A stretch of DNA of 64,000 nucleotides from positions 6,634,001 through 6,698,000 of the forward strand of contig OY755198.1 of assembly GCA_963576735.1 (NCBI GenBank). The letters run 5' to 3'. Positions within the stretch are counted from its first letter, which is position 1. Each line of letters opens with the position of its first letter. The position numbers and the translations under genes are program-made. Source of the stretch: Bedellia somnulentella. Taxonomy: Eukaryota > Arthropoda > Insecta > Lepidoptera > Bedelliidae. Below the pieces are notes generated by a model, which was given only the letters and a program-made list of their open reading frames with translations, was not told where the DNA came from and ran no database searches. This document shows, piece by piece, positions 18,787 through 29,832 of this stretch.

Positions 18787-20195
18787 TTATTGACAGATCC
18801 ATTAGGGGAGGTTGAGATAAGCTGACAAAGTATAGAGCGCACGTTGGACGGTAGTTCAATGTTGTCTATGCGGGAGCATAGACTCACAATACAAGAGGCG
18901 AGTAGTTCTAAAAGGTTGTCATTTGGAGTTACTTTTTCTTTGTTTAACAGAGCACATCCATCCGGTAGGGAAGAAAGAGGTTGTCTTGTTAAATCTGAAT
19001 GAGAAATTCTATCATATCCATGAGAAGATGAGGGAGACCTATGTCTACGGGTGACGTTAATGGTTTTTTTATATGAGTGTGATTGGGACTTGTCACTAAT
19101 GGATGGATTTGAATTTTTGGACAATGAAAATTGAACTGACGGAGGAGTATTCATTTTAAAAGCATCCGAATATAATTTCTTAACTGGGGAAAAGCGAACA
19201 GAAGCTTCGTTATAAGAAATATTTTCTTGCGACATCACGAGCTTAATAGATTTTTGTCGGTTAAATTCTGGGCATGTTTTGTCAATAGCCGTATGCGAAC
19301 CCAAACAAAACATGCAAGTTGGGGAATGTTTGTTACAAGATTCTCCGTAATGTGGTTGAGAGCACTTAAAGCAACGAGGGGATGATCTACACTGAGCCTT
19401 AACATGACCAAAACGGCAACAGTTATTACATTGAATGGTAGGAAGAATGTATGTTTCTATTGGTAAACTATTGTGAAAACATATGATGCGTTTAGGTAGA
19501 ATTTGACCAGAAAAAGTTAGAACTACGGTTTGAGTGGGTATCCATACCGGAGGTTCACCGTCTTTAATAATTTTTCTATTTATTCTCCTAGCTTTAATAA
19601 TATTACCAGATCCTGAATCTATGATCGCTGCTTCCACCAGCTCCTGCATAGACCAGTCAACTGGAACATTTCTTACTAAACCCATGCGCGTTACGTTGTA
19701 ATTTGGAATTGTAGCAGAGAACTTCTTTTCTTTTAATGTCTGGAAAGTTAAAAATGAATTAGCCGATATTGCGTTTTTAAATTCTATTGAAATTCTGTTC
19801 CTGCCAATATTTTTGACGCCATCCTCGACAATGTTTTTAATTTTGTGTTGAACTAGTAATTTGCCGAACTGGATAGATCTTATTGTGGTGCCCGCGGCAG
19901 GATCGGGTTCGCTTCTGTGAATGTGGACAATGAAAGGTGGCAGATCCGTTTCGGAATATACTTTTTTGGATTCAAAATCAGGATGAATATATACATTTTG
20001 AATCGAAGGTGAGGCCAAAGAGGGATTTTGAATTATTCTTTTTGAATTTTGAAAATGAACATTAAATGTAGAAGAATTTTCTCGCTTTCTTGAGCCAGAA
20101 TTAGGTGAAATTTCTTGCGAGAAAATAGGTAACGACGGGTTTGGAACTCCAGGGTCAGGGGGATCCACCCCAGGATCGGGAGGATCGCAATCCAT
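18747..20195 (-). CDS. I-group LINE ORF1 (gag-like, CCHC knuckles), C-terminus altered
   Basis: 482 codons from ATG at 20195. RNA-binding gag-like protein that coats the LINE transcript. The middle part (about residues 80-240) is an RRM-like region with no motif I can name. At about residues 255-315 are three zinc knuckles: CNNCCRFGHVKAQC, CFKCSQPHYGESC and CMFCLGSHTAIDKTC. The N-terminus has a PPDPG repeat. The last dozen codons (TGQQKKTFFLVR) are not native: they read into the terminal repeat of the nested transposon. The original frame would have run on into the start of ORF2 in another frame. Confidence 0.85.
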   Translation of the reverse strand: MDCDPPDPGVDPPDPGVPNPSLPIFSQEISPNSGSRKRENSSTFNVHFQNSKRIIQNPSLASPSIQNVYIHPDFESKKVYSETDLPPFIVHIHRSEPDPAAGTTIRSIQFGKLLVQHKIKNIVEDGVKNIGRNRISIEFKNAISANSFLTFQTLKEKKFSATIPNYNVTRMGLVRNVPVDWSMQELVEAAIIDSGSGNIIKARRINRKIIKDGEPPVWIPTQTVVLTFSGQILPKRIICFHNSLPIETYILPTIQCNNCCRFGHVKAQCRSSPRCFKCSQPHYGESCNKHSPTCMFCLGSHTAIDKTCPEFNRQKSIKLVMSQENISYNEASVRFSPVKKLYSDAFKMNTPPSVQFSLSKNSNPSISDKSQSHSYKKTINVTRRHRSPSSSHGYDRISHSDLTRQPLSSLPDGCALLNKEKVTPNDNLLELLASCIVSLCSRIDNIELPSNVRSILCQLISTSPNGSVNNTGQQKKTFFLVR

Positions 20196-20329
20196 TTATA
20201 AAAATGAACTTATATGAATTCTTATACAATCTGAAAAGATATTTAAAACAAAAGGAAAAATTATAATTTGTAAAATTTTTTCGCTGTTGCTCTTGACAAC
20301 TCTAACAACAGAATCGAGTTTTCGGCTAT

Positions 20330-20343
20330 CAATTTGTAAACTA
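20330..20343. repeat. Target-site duplication, right copy
   Basis: Second copy of caatttgtaaacta; on the minus strand the LINE begins directly after it. Confidence 0.9.
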
Positions 20344-20489
20344 AATATTTACTCACTCACAGAAACATAAGTTTAAGTTTTTTTTTGTTTTTTGGCGGTA
20401 TCTGCTGAACATATTTTCAGGAATTTCGCCACAAACAGCGTGGTTCAATCTCGCATTTGAATTTAGTTGCAACGATTTTTATCAGTTAA
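20344..20489. other. Displaced 5' flank of the ZAD-C2H2 gene
   Basis: By the target-site duplication, this was next to 12798 before the LINE inserted, so the gene's upstream region resumes here. No promoter motif is clear. Confidence 0.5.
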
Positions 20490-20800
20490 GCAAAAATATA
20501 TATAACTTAAGAGCGCTGATACTGCATATTCTGTGGATTTTATTTGAAAGTAAGCTGAATTTGTTTAAGTACTTAAGAAGACGTGCATTGAGTAATTTTT
20601 CTAAAATTTTGGAGATTGCCGTCAGCACCGAGATAGGCCTATAATTTCTCATCTCGTTTCTGTCCCCACCCTTATACACTGGAGTTATTACTGCTTGTTT
20701 AAAATACCTTGAAAAATCGACCGATCAACCGATCATTGGGACAACTTCGGACTTTGCCAGCTTAAAAAAATATGTAGGGATATGATCCCAGCCAGGGCAG
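20490..20800 (-). pseudogene. Jockey-type reverse transcriptase fragment
   Basis: Minus-strand pieces in different frames: PGWDHIPTYFFKLAKSEVVP, then TPVYKGGDRNEMRNYRPISV and LTAISKILEKLLNARLLKYL. This is the N-terminal RT region of Jockey/CR1-type LINEs, with frame breaks and no remaining domains. Confidence 0.8.
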
Positions 20801-21043
20801 GCATCCGTCACTCTATGTTCTTGCGCGCTATAATTGAGGCGTGTGCTCGAACAACGCTGTATGTAGCAATTTGCAGTTTGGAAAAAAATAAAAAAAACAT
20901 TATAAATTTGCAACAATAATGTTTTATTGTTAAAATTTAACAAAATTATAATTATTAGGAACTTGAACATACAATATGAGTAATGAAACATTTAGGAACA
21001 TAACAGTAATAATTTTAAACAACATTTTAAATTTTACTCAGTA

Positions 21044-21085
21044 GAACAATGCTGTATGGCACATGACATACAGCATTGTTCAAGT
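21044..21085. repeat. Subterminal palindromic motif pair
   Basis: acaatgctgtatg and catacagcattgtt face each other, both variants of the terminal repeat core; likely binding sites for the element's own protein. Confidence 0.55.
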
Positions 21086-21152
21086 AAGCTCTGACAACAA
21101 AAGAAGCTTATAATCAGCTCTTCTAAAACTAAAAGTAGAAATTAAACATCTA

Positions 21153-23046
21153 TTAAGTACTAGCTAAATTAATATAGAACTCAGCACATTCTGGGCGAAG
21201 ATATTGTGTCATATCAAGCAAATCTTTCTTTTTCTCTTTTGTTATAGGCAAGATGTCCTTATATAAAACAGGCAAAGATTCAGGAGGAACCTGCAAATTA
21301 TTCAATGCCCTTTGTTTTTTAAATATGTCATATTTAAAAAACGGCCTTAGACTATTGTGACTTTCTCGCACATATACACCCATCGGATCATCCTTAGTCA
21401 GCTTAAGCCATGCCACTTGGGTAATTTTAAGGGTATTTTTTTGTAAGTTTGACTCTAGATGGGATAAATCTTTGAAATCGTTTTGTTGTAGCTCATTAAT
21501 AAGAAACGGTTTATTGAGCCTTGCCTCTGCTATGACATATTTCCAGTCCGTTGGCAAAAATACATCATGTCGAACTTTCTTTCTGCGTTCTATTAAAGCA
21601 AAATCCCTATCGCAGGGTAAGAATGAGTGCCCAGAACATAGAAACTTTTGATTCACCTCTGTAAAATATTGTTGTTTTACTAAATATGCATACAATGTCA
21701 ATACACGCCAGTTGTTATTTTGACCAACACAACGGTCTGACCAAACAATAAGTTTTCGCTCTTGGTTCTCTTCAAGTGGCTGAAAATTATCCAGGATATA
21801 TTTTAAAATACATGAAGCAATGTCTGCAGATCCTCTTTTTGCAATCGTCTCATTCCACAAGTTCATTACTGAATACCGTTGGCCAACATTGTTTATGCCA
21901 AGGTTATAACACGACAACTGCCTCTGATAAAACACACTTGAATGTGTTAATGTTGGACAAAAAAGAACTTGTTGAAGATCAACACATATTGTGATAACAT
22001 TAGGGTTATTGGCAGCCCTATCTGTGTCTAATGCAAGATGTTTATAAGCTTGATCACTCTTCATGTGGTGAATTAAGCTTTCTCTTTCCCATTTATCTCT
22101 TTCTTCTGTGGTACTGGCCGCTATCATTTTTATGTATAATGAATCACAGTACTTACATGTATCAGATCTTGGTAAACCAAATCGCAAGCGTGGTGTTATC
22201 TCTCTAAATACTTGCAAATAAAGAGTTCTGTTTATCTTATCAGCAAACTCTGGGTATTTTGTTTTGAACATGTTTACCATTTTATTAATATTAAGTTCAG
22301 CGGGGAGGTACTCACATTCCGTTTTGTGACGGCTATAGTGGCTCAGTTGCTTCGGAAGGCTTTCAATATGTTCCCGTATTTTACTCTTTAAACTATCAGG
22401 AGTACGATAAGGTCGATTGTCGTGTTTTCCACGTTGATCTTTGGGGACAATCACCCCATTCTTCATTTTCGTTTGCAGGGTCTGTAAACGCCGCTGTGTC
22501 TGGGAAAATGTATGTAGTAACGTTCTTTGGCAAACTTCTTTGTTTTTAATAGCGTATGTGAACGTAGACAATCTTCTAGAGTTCGATTCTGTCTTACCCT
22601 TCTTCCTTCTTGTTGGTTCCTTAATAGTCATGCACTGCATTAAAAAACATGACTGATCATCATAACTAAGTTTGTAATAATCGTTGTAATATTCCAACTT
22701 TTGCTCTAATGTCAGTGATGCACAACCTTCTTTTTTGCAGACATCTTTACAAATACGAGCCTAAAACAAAGATAAAATATGTAAACAAAGTTTACAAAAA
22801 GTTGTCATCAAAATCACAACAAACGTACAGCGTTGTTCTACTTACAGTTGATGGGGGTATTTTAGCAGGTACATGTACGCCACGTTTTGAAATATATTCC
22901 TCGCCATGATCTCGAGCCCTTTTTCTTTTGATATCCTTCCACTCTTGCATGTTAATCTTGCGTTTTCTCACTTTATTCATCTTATTTTGCGACCCTTCCG
23001 TCAAAACAATACTCTGATCGCCCGCCATTTTTTTGACATACATCAT
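21153..23046 (-). CDS. Two-exon transposon gene, DUF7869-like protein
   Basis: Exon 1 is 22846-23046 (ATG at 23046, or 23028 for MAGDQSIV), exon 2 is 21153-22760; the GTAAGT donor and TTTTAG acceptor join them in phase 0 to give about 602 residues. Exon 1 is very basic (RKRKINMQEWKDIKRKRARD). After the junction comes a Cys group (CKDVCKKEGC), then CKYCDSL at about residue 250. The C-terminal half has CVDLQQVLFCP, YNLGINNVG, LIVWSDRCVGQNNNW and HSFLPCDRDFALIE, a plausible Asp-rich catalytic core. From memory this matches arthropod proteins annotated with DUF7869; it is likely a transposase, but no mechanism is known to me. The reading frame looks intact. Confidence 0.8.
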
Positions 23047-23149
23047 TGTTCAGTGTTGCCAACCATTACAGATAAAATCCCCCAATAAAATCCTAAAATA
23101 CCCCTAAAAACCCCTAGTTTTTTTAAATGGTTAAATCTACAAAAAAAAC

Positions 23150-23370
23150 TGTGTTGTGGTGTCGGCCTAGAATAGCACTACCCCATTTCTTACAGTGGGT
23201 GTACGTAAGAGGCGATAATCGGTATTGATGAAGGGATTTATGGGCGTTGAGGTTGGAGACCCATCACCAACCACCTTTATTTTACCATCTTTTCCCCACT
23301 CAACTTTACAAAAGAACCCAACTTCCTTTCTCTACCTACCCCTTATAGAGATTATATCCTGTTAGTATAT
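23150..23370 (+). repeat. SINE-R copy inside the DNA transposon
   Basis: ggcctagaatagcactaccc, ggagacccatcaccaaccac and gttagtatatgaatg mark a diverged copy. Confidence 0.75.
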
Positions 23371-23920
23371 GAATGTTCAAAAAAAAATTCATGGGTATGT
23401 GTAGGTTTGCCAAGAAGTTTTCACTCAAAAAATAAATTCACTTTTTTAATTAATATATATACATTATCAAGGGGAAAAGGCCTAAACCCAGCAGAGGGCA
23501 GCTGTTGTTTGACGATGATGACGATGATGAAGATGATCTCACTGTATTCTAAATTAAGATGACATTTTAAAAAATGCTACCTTATAAAAACAATACAACT
23601 GTTTTAATTTTATAAAATGCCATCTTAGTACCTAGGACGAAAAAAAACCCCTATATAAACCCCCAAAATATTCCTGCCCCTAAAAATCCCCCTTTCAACA
23701 GTTCTTCCCCCTAAATTTAGGGTGAAAACCCCCAAGTTGGCACCACTGTCATTGTTCATCTGTACGCCAAATTTTGACAGCCGCTAACTTCAATCTCGTT
23801 ATGAATGAAATAACTATGTTCACTGCAAACGGTGCCGGTATTGCCATACAACATTGTTCCATCGTTAGGTAGATTTCGAAAATTTGTAACATACAGCGTT
23901 GTTCGAGCACACGCCTCAAT

Positions 23921-24684
23921 TACCTACCGCCCAGCCGAACGGTCTCGGGCCACCGGGGGCCCAAATTAGACATGAGCGAAGTTGTTATTTTACGTTCACT
24001 GTGACTGTCGTTCCGGTTATATAAAAATAACAACGAAAAGTCACAGTGACTTTGTCACCTCGGTTACTAAATACTAATGATATGACAGTCACGCTTGGCT
24101 ACTCAATACTAATATAGTGACAGTCACTGTTGTCACTGTGTAGTGATTTCAGTGACTTTGTAACGTTATTATCAAGTCAAGAAAATATCTCAGGACAATA
24201 ATAATTGATTCAAAATAACCTTCACACTTTTTCAGGCTTAGGACTGTCGCAATAATTTTAAGTAAGTGCGGCGTGTTTATTATGTTGAATCAACTTTTTA
24301 CAATGATTTTGTTCTAAATCTATTTACAATTATTTTGGATTATAATTATGACTAAGGAACAGCAGCTGTTGTACCTTTCTGGTACCGAGCCTTGTACGTC
24401 GGTCGTTCAAAATATTTCCAGCTTTTGAGAAAAGCCTCACGAAGACAGATGTCGCGAGAAAATTTAGTTTTTTTCTAGCAAGCAGAGATAAATTCGGGAA
24501 ACTATGTTGGAAAGTATTCCACCACTTCAGCGGGTATTCTTCTCTCCCCAAAATTGGTACAGAGTTATTTTGGAACGTTGTTATTTTGTAACGTAGTTAT
24601 TTCATATCGTGTCACTGTGACTTTTGTGAAAGGCAAAAAATCACAGTGATTTTATCGACGTGACGATATTTCATACTCATGTCT
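23921..24684. repeat. GTCAC-palindrome-rich region around a hAT remnant
   Basis: Between 23985 and 24660, variants of the palindrome gtcactgtgac recur at least six times, on both sides of the hAT-like remnant at 24330. I read it as a non-autonomous or internally deleted hAT-type element whose ends I could not fix. Confidence 0.45.
24330..24551 (-). pseudogene. hAT transposase C-terminal fragment
   Basis: 73 residues matching the dimerisation region of hAT transposases: PLKWWNTFQHSFPNLSLLAR, then SKAGNILNDRRTRL and VQQLLFL before the stop. No catalytic part is present. Confidence 0.8.
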
Positions 24685-25027
24685 TCGCTGGGTGCAAAGT
24701 AGGGGGTGGGGGAACTCGAATCTATCACAGCGCGCACTGTGGCCAAAAAAGGAACATTCGGCGGCTAATCAAGTGTAATTGAAATGATGGAAAATATTCA
24801 TAGTACTAAAATTGACAAATAATGCCAAGTTAATATATTTTTGCGTGTCGGAAATGAAGCAAAAACATTAATCTGCAATATTTATGCTCATAGTGGCAAA
24901 GATTTATGTGACTCTGAAGTTCAAACTGAAATATCAAGCAATTTGAAGATTATCAAGTTTGGCAAAAAAACCAAGCACCAAGGATGTAAAACTATTGTAA
25001 AGACTTTCGCTCATCAAGCACCCTTGC

Positions 25028-25444
25028 TTGCAAATGCCGGCCTGCTTTCATCCAAATTACAGTAACACTAGAGTCATTATTGATTGTACAGAGTTTCAAG
25101 TAGAAATACCATCTACAGTTGATAATCGTGTGTGGTGCTATCCACACTACAAGAAAGGATTTACTGCAAAGGTGCTCATAGGTATTACACCAGGAGGCTT
25201 CATTTCTTTTATATCAAAAGTGGCCGGTGGAAGGAAAAGCTATGCTCAAATAACAGTTGAATCAGGATTAGTTGATTATTTAGAAAATGGAGACATTGTT
25301 TTGGCTGACAAAGGATTTCCACAAATAAAGAAAATTTTAGATGAAAGTGGAAAAGAAATAGGAATTGTTATGCCACCTTTTACCTTGATAAAAGGGAATT
25401 TTCAAGAAATGAGACAGATGCTATTTACAGTTTGCTCGGGTTAG
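25028..25444 (+). pseudogene. DDE_4 transposase remnant
   Basis: FHPNYSNTRVIIDCTEFQ (first Asp), KVLIGITPGGFISFISK, GGRKS, then DIVLADKGF (second Asp) and GIVMPPF fit the DDE_Tnp_4 family. The frame then breaks; in the continued reading the third catalytic region appears as HVDNATAET, with Asp where family members usually have Glu. About 140 residues remain of the 300 or more expected, so it is inactive. Equivalent, more broken regions lie at about 36940-37350 and 41400-41710. Confidence 0.75.
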
Positions 25445-25688
25445 GATTCATGTCGATAATGCAACGGCTGAGACTTTATCAAAAATAAAATAAAATTCTT
25501 TAAAACTTGTTTTACCATACAGATGATATTTTGCATATTTGTTGTGTAACTTGTGTATTAGTTTTGCAGAACTTAATAAAACAAAGTATATAACACAATT
25601 TACTTTTATTTAAGAACACAAATAATAGAACTGAACAATATACTTTAACAGATAATCAACAACAGTATTCACCTAACTTCATATTTTT

Positions 25689-25888
25689 TTATAGATTTAT
25701 TATGTGGTTACCAATAAAAGAACGCTTTGGCAGAATCTGTTTATTATTATTTTCAGATTTAATTTCTTTCATATCTTGCACATGTTGAGCTAAAACTAAT
25801 TTTCTTCCTTCTATTGTCGTTTGTAGTTGGAAAGTGATGTGTGTATTTGCTCGGAATCCAGTTTTTATAATTAATTTGGCCATGTTTA
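25689..25888 (-). pseudogene. Exon-like segment of an antisense gene in copy A
   Basis: After a TTTTCAG acceptor comes LNMAKLIIKTG, LVLAQHVQDMKEIKSENN and a stop. The same segment is kept in copies B (interrupted) and C (42979-43190), which suggests it was coding in the parent element. Function unknown. Confidence 0.5.
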
Positions 25889-26626
25889 ACTGAAAATACA
25901 TAAAAAGAGTTCATTACTTAAAACAATACAGTAATAAATTATCATCTGCAATGTTTATAAAATGTATTATTCGATTACATTTGTTTATTTCTGTGCTTAC
26001 TTCTCGTAAAGTCAGCGATGAGAAAGTCCGCGTATACTATCTGTAATTTATTTATTGTCACTCTAGACGGGTAATACAAAACATCAGCGTTATTAACGAC
26101 GCTATAGATTTACACTTTGACTATAAACACTATAGACAGAGTCATAATACAACGGGAGCGTACCTCTTTTAGAAAGCATATTTTTCCCTGTAATGTTGCG
26201 ATCACTAAAAAACAATTACCCCAAAATACTATAATCACCATTCTAAAAGCTACTTTTTAATTTAAAATTGATTACGTCAATTTATTGTTTAATTAAAGGT
26301 TTACTAATTACTATATTATTTCCTGCAATCATATAAGCATACATACTTGCTCCTAGTATTATACAATCTTTTTTGTTTAATTTTACCATTTATACTGATG
26401 TTTAATCTGAAGCATTGTACTAACTTTCAGGGATGAATCTTCCCATGATTACGAATAAATTTTTGTACGGAACTAACCTTGTTACTGGACAAAAAAAACA
26501 GCTGTTCCATAAGTGCAAGTTATGTAAATATCATACGGGTTATCATGGGTATAGTGGGGTCTATGTTTGTATTTTGAAAAATAAAAGACAGCACTATTTT
26601 TTACATGAGTTTTATTGCATTATTTA

Positions 26627-27585
26627 CTACTAGCTTTTTGCCCGCGACTTCGTCCGCGTGGACTTCATTTTTTGCATCCGGTTTACATTCAAAATACCAA
26701 AACACTATCTTAACTTCTATTTTTTATATACATTTATATTCCCGCGGGCGTTGTAAAGGATATAAAAGGATTTCATTGCCCGAGCTTTATATGAGGTGCT
26801 CGATAAATTAGATTTACGTTTGTGAGGCATTGCGTAAATATGAGTAAACTATAAAAATCTAAACGACCAACAAAGCGACGAACCTAACCTAACAATTATT
26901 CAATTACTGCTTAAAACCTGAAATCTTTAAAATACACAATTCAATCTAAAATAGTAGGAACCAAAAAATAAACGACGAACAAAGCGCACTAAACTAACCT
27001 AACTATTATTCAGCCTACTGCGAAAAACCTAAAATCTATTAAATTAAATACTTCAATATAATATAATACATTAGTGGAAAGGAATTAAGGAAGGACACCT
27101 AAGAAAGCGAGCAACAGTCAATTAAGATAAAACAGCAACTAAGTAAATGACTCGTAAAATGCAAGTAACTATGATCTATTACTATGATTTCAATTCAAGT
27201 CACAATACCAATATAAGTCAGAACCAAAACTGTTAACTGTATCAATGAGATTTTTTCTTAAAGTTGATGTAATATATTTTGGGTTAATATACTCCAATAA
27301 AGAAGAAATCATACCGCGATGTAGAAAGTACCGACAGCGCCATCTATTGGTAAACATGCAAACAACGCCGCGCTCTTTTATAAGGTTTCAGCTGAAAGGT
27401 TGAAGATTTCGCTGCTAAAATCCATAAGTGATTCCGGTATAAAAGTACTCTATAATTTAATCTGGACTTCAAACTATATGTCTGCAAAATTTCAAAGCAA
27501 TCGGTTCGGTAGTTGCGGCGTGAAAGAAGCACAAATAAACAAACAAACAAACTCACTTTCCGATTTATAATATTAGTATGGATTG
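26627..27585. repeat. Lepidopteran interspersed element nested in copy A
   Basis: Starts actagctttttgcccgcgac then ttcgtccgcgtgg, and ends with atcggttcggtagttgcggc, aacaaacaaac and ataatattagta. These end motifs are typical of a very abundant lepidopteran repeat. Two diverged tandem blocks (aacctaacctaac...) lie inside at about 26880-27060. Confidence 0.6.
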
Positions 27586-27599
27586 ACCTTTAAACAAAA

Positions 27600-28285
27600 T
27601 CAGTTTGATGTATGATGTATTCGTACATCTAAGTATTTTAAAGCTATAGCCTTTATTAATAGCACAAGGTGGTTTTCGAAGGTGGCTCTGATGTGGTGGT
27701 TTAATGTCGGAAATATTATTTTACCTAAATTCTTTTTCAAAACAACTGCGACCATTTGAGCCAAAGCTTTGTCTTTGGACAAAAACGAGTAGCCTTTTAA
27801 TTTTATAGTATGCCTCAAAACTTTGATTGGTTTCCAATTGCATCTTCCAGTGGCCGCAATCCATTTTTCTCGTAGATTCGGGTCTTTAGGAAAACTGTAA
27901 TGAATACGAAGAAATTAAATAAATATAACAAATTGATTACTTACTAATTCCGTAGATAACAATTGGAAATCATTCAGCGTCACTATAGCGCGACGAAATA
28001 CATAATATACTCACTCATTAACATCAGTTTACTAATTTAAAAATTTTACCCTAACAGCAGGGTAGGATGAAAACGTGAATTATGGCAACACTGAGATACT
28101 GCATATTTTTAGGTTATGCTATTAAAAAATTGCTCAAAGTAACTAAAGAAAATGCTAGTAATCTATTTCAACGTAATTTACATTTGAATCACTTATTTTC
28201 TGATCGCGCAATACAGAAAAACATTAAAAAACTCACTCACTTGTGGAAAGTCAATCCTTCGATGTGTTTTTCTTCCGCGCAGCCA
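27600..28285 (-). pseudogene. THAP-type mini-gene (two exons) in copy A
   Basis: Minus strand. Exon near 28285-28241 encodes GCSVQSALGCAEEKHIEGLTFH and ends at a GTGAGT donor. Exon 27894-27600 starts after an ACAG acceptor and continues FPKDPNLREKWIAATGR, together forming the front of a THAP zinc-binding domain, then KDKALAQMVAVVLKKNLG and a stop. No in-frame ATG is visible before the first exon and the end of the THAP domain is missing, so this is a shortened relic. THAP domains bind the ends of P-type and related transposons. Confidence 0.6.
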
Positions 28286-28752
28286 AGCGCGCTCTGCACG
28301 CTACACCCAACCACACCTCACTAAATAATAACTTAACTAATGGAGTCTCTTTTCTCACAATAACAATATACAAATGAATAAAATCTTTCTCAAAATCAAA
28401 AGAAAACCAAAATCGCTCACAATCACAAGTCGACGCTTTGTTTGTCACAATTTAAAAGTGTGTCACAATTCAACATCAACAAAACGGGTTACGCGATAGA
28501 GATGACAATAAAGTTTTGTGTCTCTTTTTAACATATAAGAACTTAAATAAGGACTTCTCTTTTTAAAATGGATGACGTAACATCGCTCTGTCTCAAAGGT
28601 CTGTGGTCAAAGGATTTACATGATCGAATAGAATATATATAAATTACGATACTTTCTTGAAATTATTTGTTTGTTTACAGCAGCCGATTTGACATTTCAA
28701 TGTCCGCCATAATTGTGAACGCTAGTTGGCGCTGTCGTCGCGCACCCAGCGA

Positions 28753-29193
28753 CTAGCCCAAATTCAGTGCGGTTGTAGCGAGCGAGCGGAGCGCATGCAC
28801 GTTGTTTAATTTTAATAAGTACCTAAGTATTTAATTAAAAATATATTAAAATAAAGCACATGTAACTTGAAAGTTATTTATTATTTATTTTATTTTACCT
28901 ACACCCTGACGTCTATAATTAATTATGTTCTTAGATAGATCGATTGCATAGTACAGCTCTAATTTATAAAAAAATATTATATAACGAAAAAAAAATTGTA
29001 CTGCCACATACAAGTCAGAACACATAATAAAATAAATATTCACAGTTCTCAATAACATCGACTCAAAAAGTTATGTTAATATTATTTTATCGATTGGTAC
29101 CGGATCGCGCGGTGCGAAGCAACCACAACTATACGCTTGAGCATTAAGGCACATTTCAGATTGCAGTGGTTGCTGACGCGACGGGGTAGGCTA
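28753..29193. other. AT-rich stretch, nothing recognised
   Basis: No coding potential or known repeat seen between copy A and the LINE fragment. Confidence 0.4.
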
Positions 29194-29832
29194 TTATAGC
29201 AGTAGGTATTGGAAATTTTCTATGAAGTGAAGTATCTGGTAACTATTCAATAATCTGTGGCCAGGGGCACTTTCCGATTTGAGATTGATTAATACAGAAT
29301 GGACCTCCTCATTATCAGTAGGTAACAGAACAAAAGAGTTTGATTGTGCTGGTAAACTGTCAAGACATGCATGTAATTGTTGGACATTAGGTTGAGATTG
29401 CTCCGCAAGTTGTTCACCAATACCGGAGAAAAATTTATTAACATAATTTGCTGATTTAGTAGGAGATGATTCAAGATTTATCAAATCTGTACATAAATCC
29501 TTAGTTTTGCTAGTATATGAGATATTTTTAATATTCTTCCAAAGTTTTTTATTGTTGTTTACTGTTTTTGCTAGTACTTCCCATTCATATTTTCTTTTTA
29601 CGTGTTTTATAAGTTTGTTACAGTATTTTTTATATCTATTGTATGAATAGATCGGATAATCGGATGCATATTTACCTAAAGTTGACCGGCGGCTTAGTAT
29701 GGAAAGCACTTCTTTATCGTAAAGATTTCGGGATTTCGGAATTGATGCATTTAATGTTCGGAATATAGAATTAAATGTATTTTCATTACGTTTGTAGTGT
29801 TTTCTATTACAATATATTATTTGTATGTACAT
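29194..29832 (-). pseudogene. Jockey-type LINE fragment (endonuclease-RT linker)
   Basis: 212 codons without endonuclease or RT catalytic motifs, but with the typical linker: YDKEVLSILSRRSTL, YPIYSYNRYKKYCNKL, KKLWKNIKNIS, VNKFFSGIGEQLAEQ and LKSESAPGHRLL just before the RT domain would begin. A short piece of the same region (SLGKYASDYPIY) recurs in plus orientation at 31003-31035. Confidence 0.7.

Larger units (their letters stand above)
12813..20329 (-). mobile_element. Full-length I-group non-LTR retrotransposon with nested DNA transposon
   Basis: Bounded by an exact 14-bp direct repeat, with a (TAA)n tail on the minus strand at the left end, as in I-factor-like LINEs. Order on the minus strand: 5' UTR from 20329, ORF1 with CCHC knuckles, ORF2 with endonuclease, reverse transcriptase and RNase H, 3' UTR, tail. 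A 2049-bp DNA transposon (16738-18786) interrupts the ORF1/ORF2 junction. Without it the LINE is about 5.5 kb, the normal size for a complete element. It sits 39 bp 5' of the ZAD-C2H2 start codon, on the same strand. Confidence 0.93.
20833..23920. mobile_element. DNA transposon with 32-bp perfect terminal inverted repeats
   Basis: The ends are identical over 32 bp, beginning ATTGAGGCGTGTGCTCG and ending GCTGTATGT, and are flanked by TA on both sides (possible 2-bp duplication). Motifs related to the inner part of the terminal repeat recur inside at about 21044-21085, 22823, 23034 and 23850. It carries one two-exon gene on the minus strand and a later SINE-R insertion (23150). It lies beside or within the Jockey fragment at 20490. 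Confidence 0.88.
24685..28752. mobile_element. DDE_4-type DNA transposon, copy A (longest)
   Basis: Left end TCGCTGGGTGCAAAG and right end (reverse) TCGCTGGGTGCGCGACG share TCGCTGGGTGC. The plus strand carries a DDE_4-like transposase remnant (25028), the minus strand parts of a THAP gene (28285-27600) and an exon-like piece (25888-25689). A lepidopteran repeat (26627-27585) is nested inside. Copies B and C lack about 2.5 kb that A has between 26112 and 28618. Confidence 0.8.
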
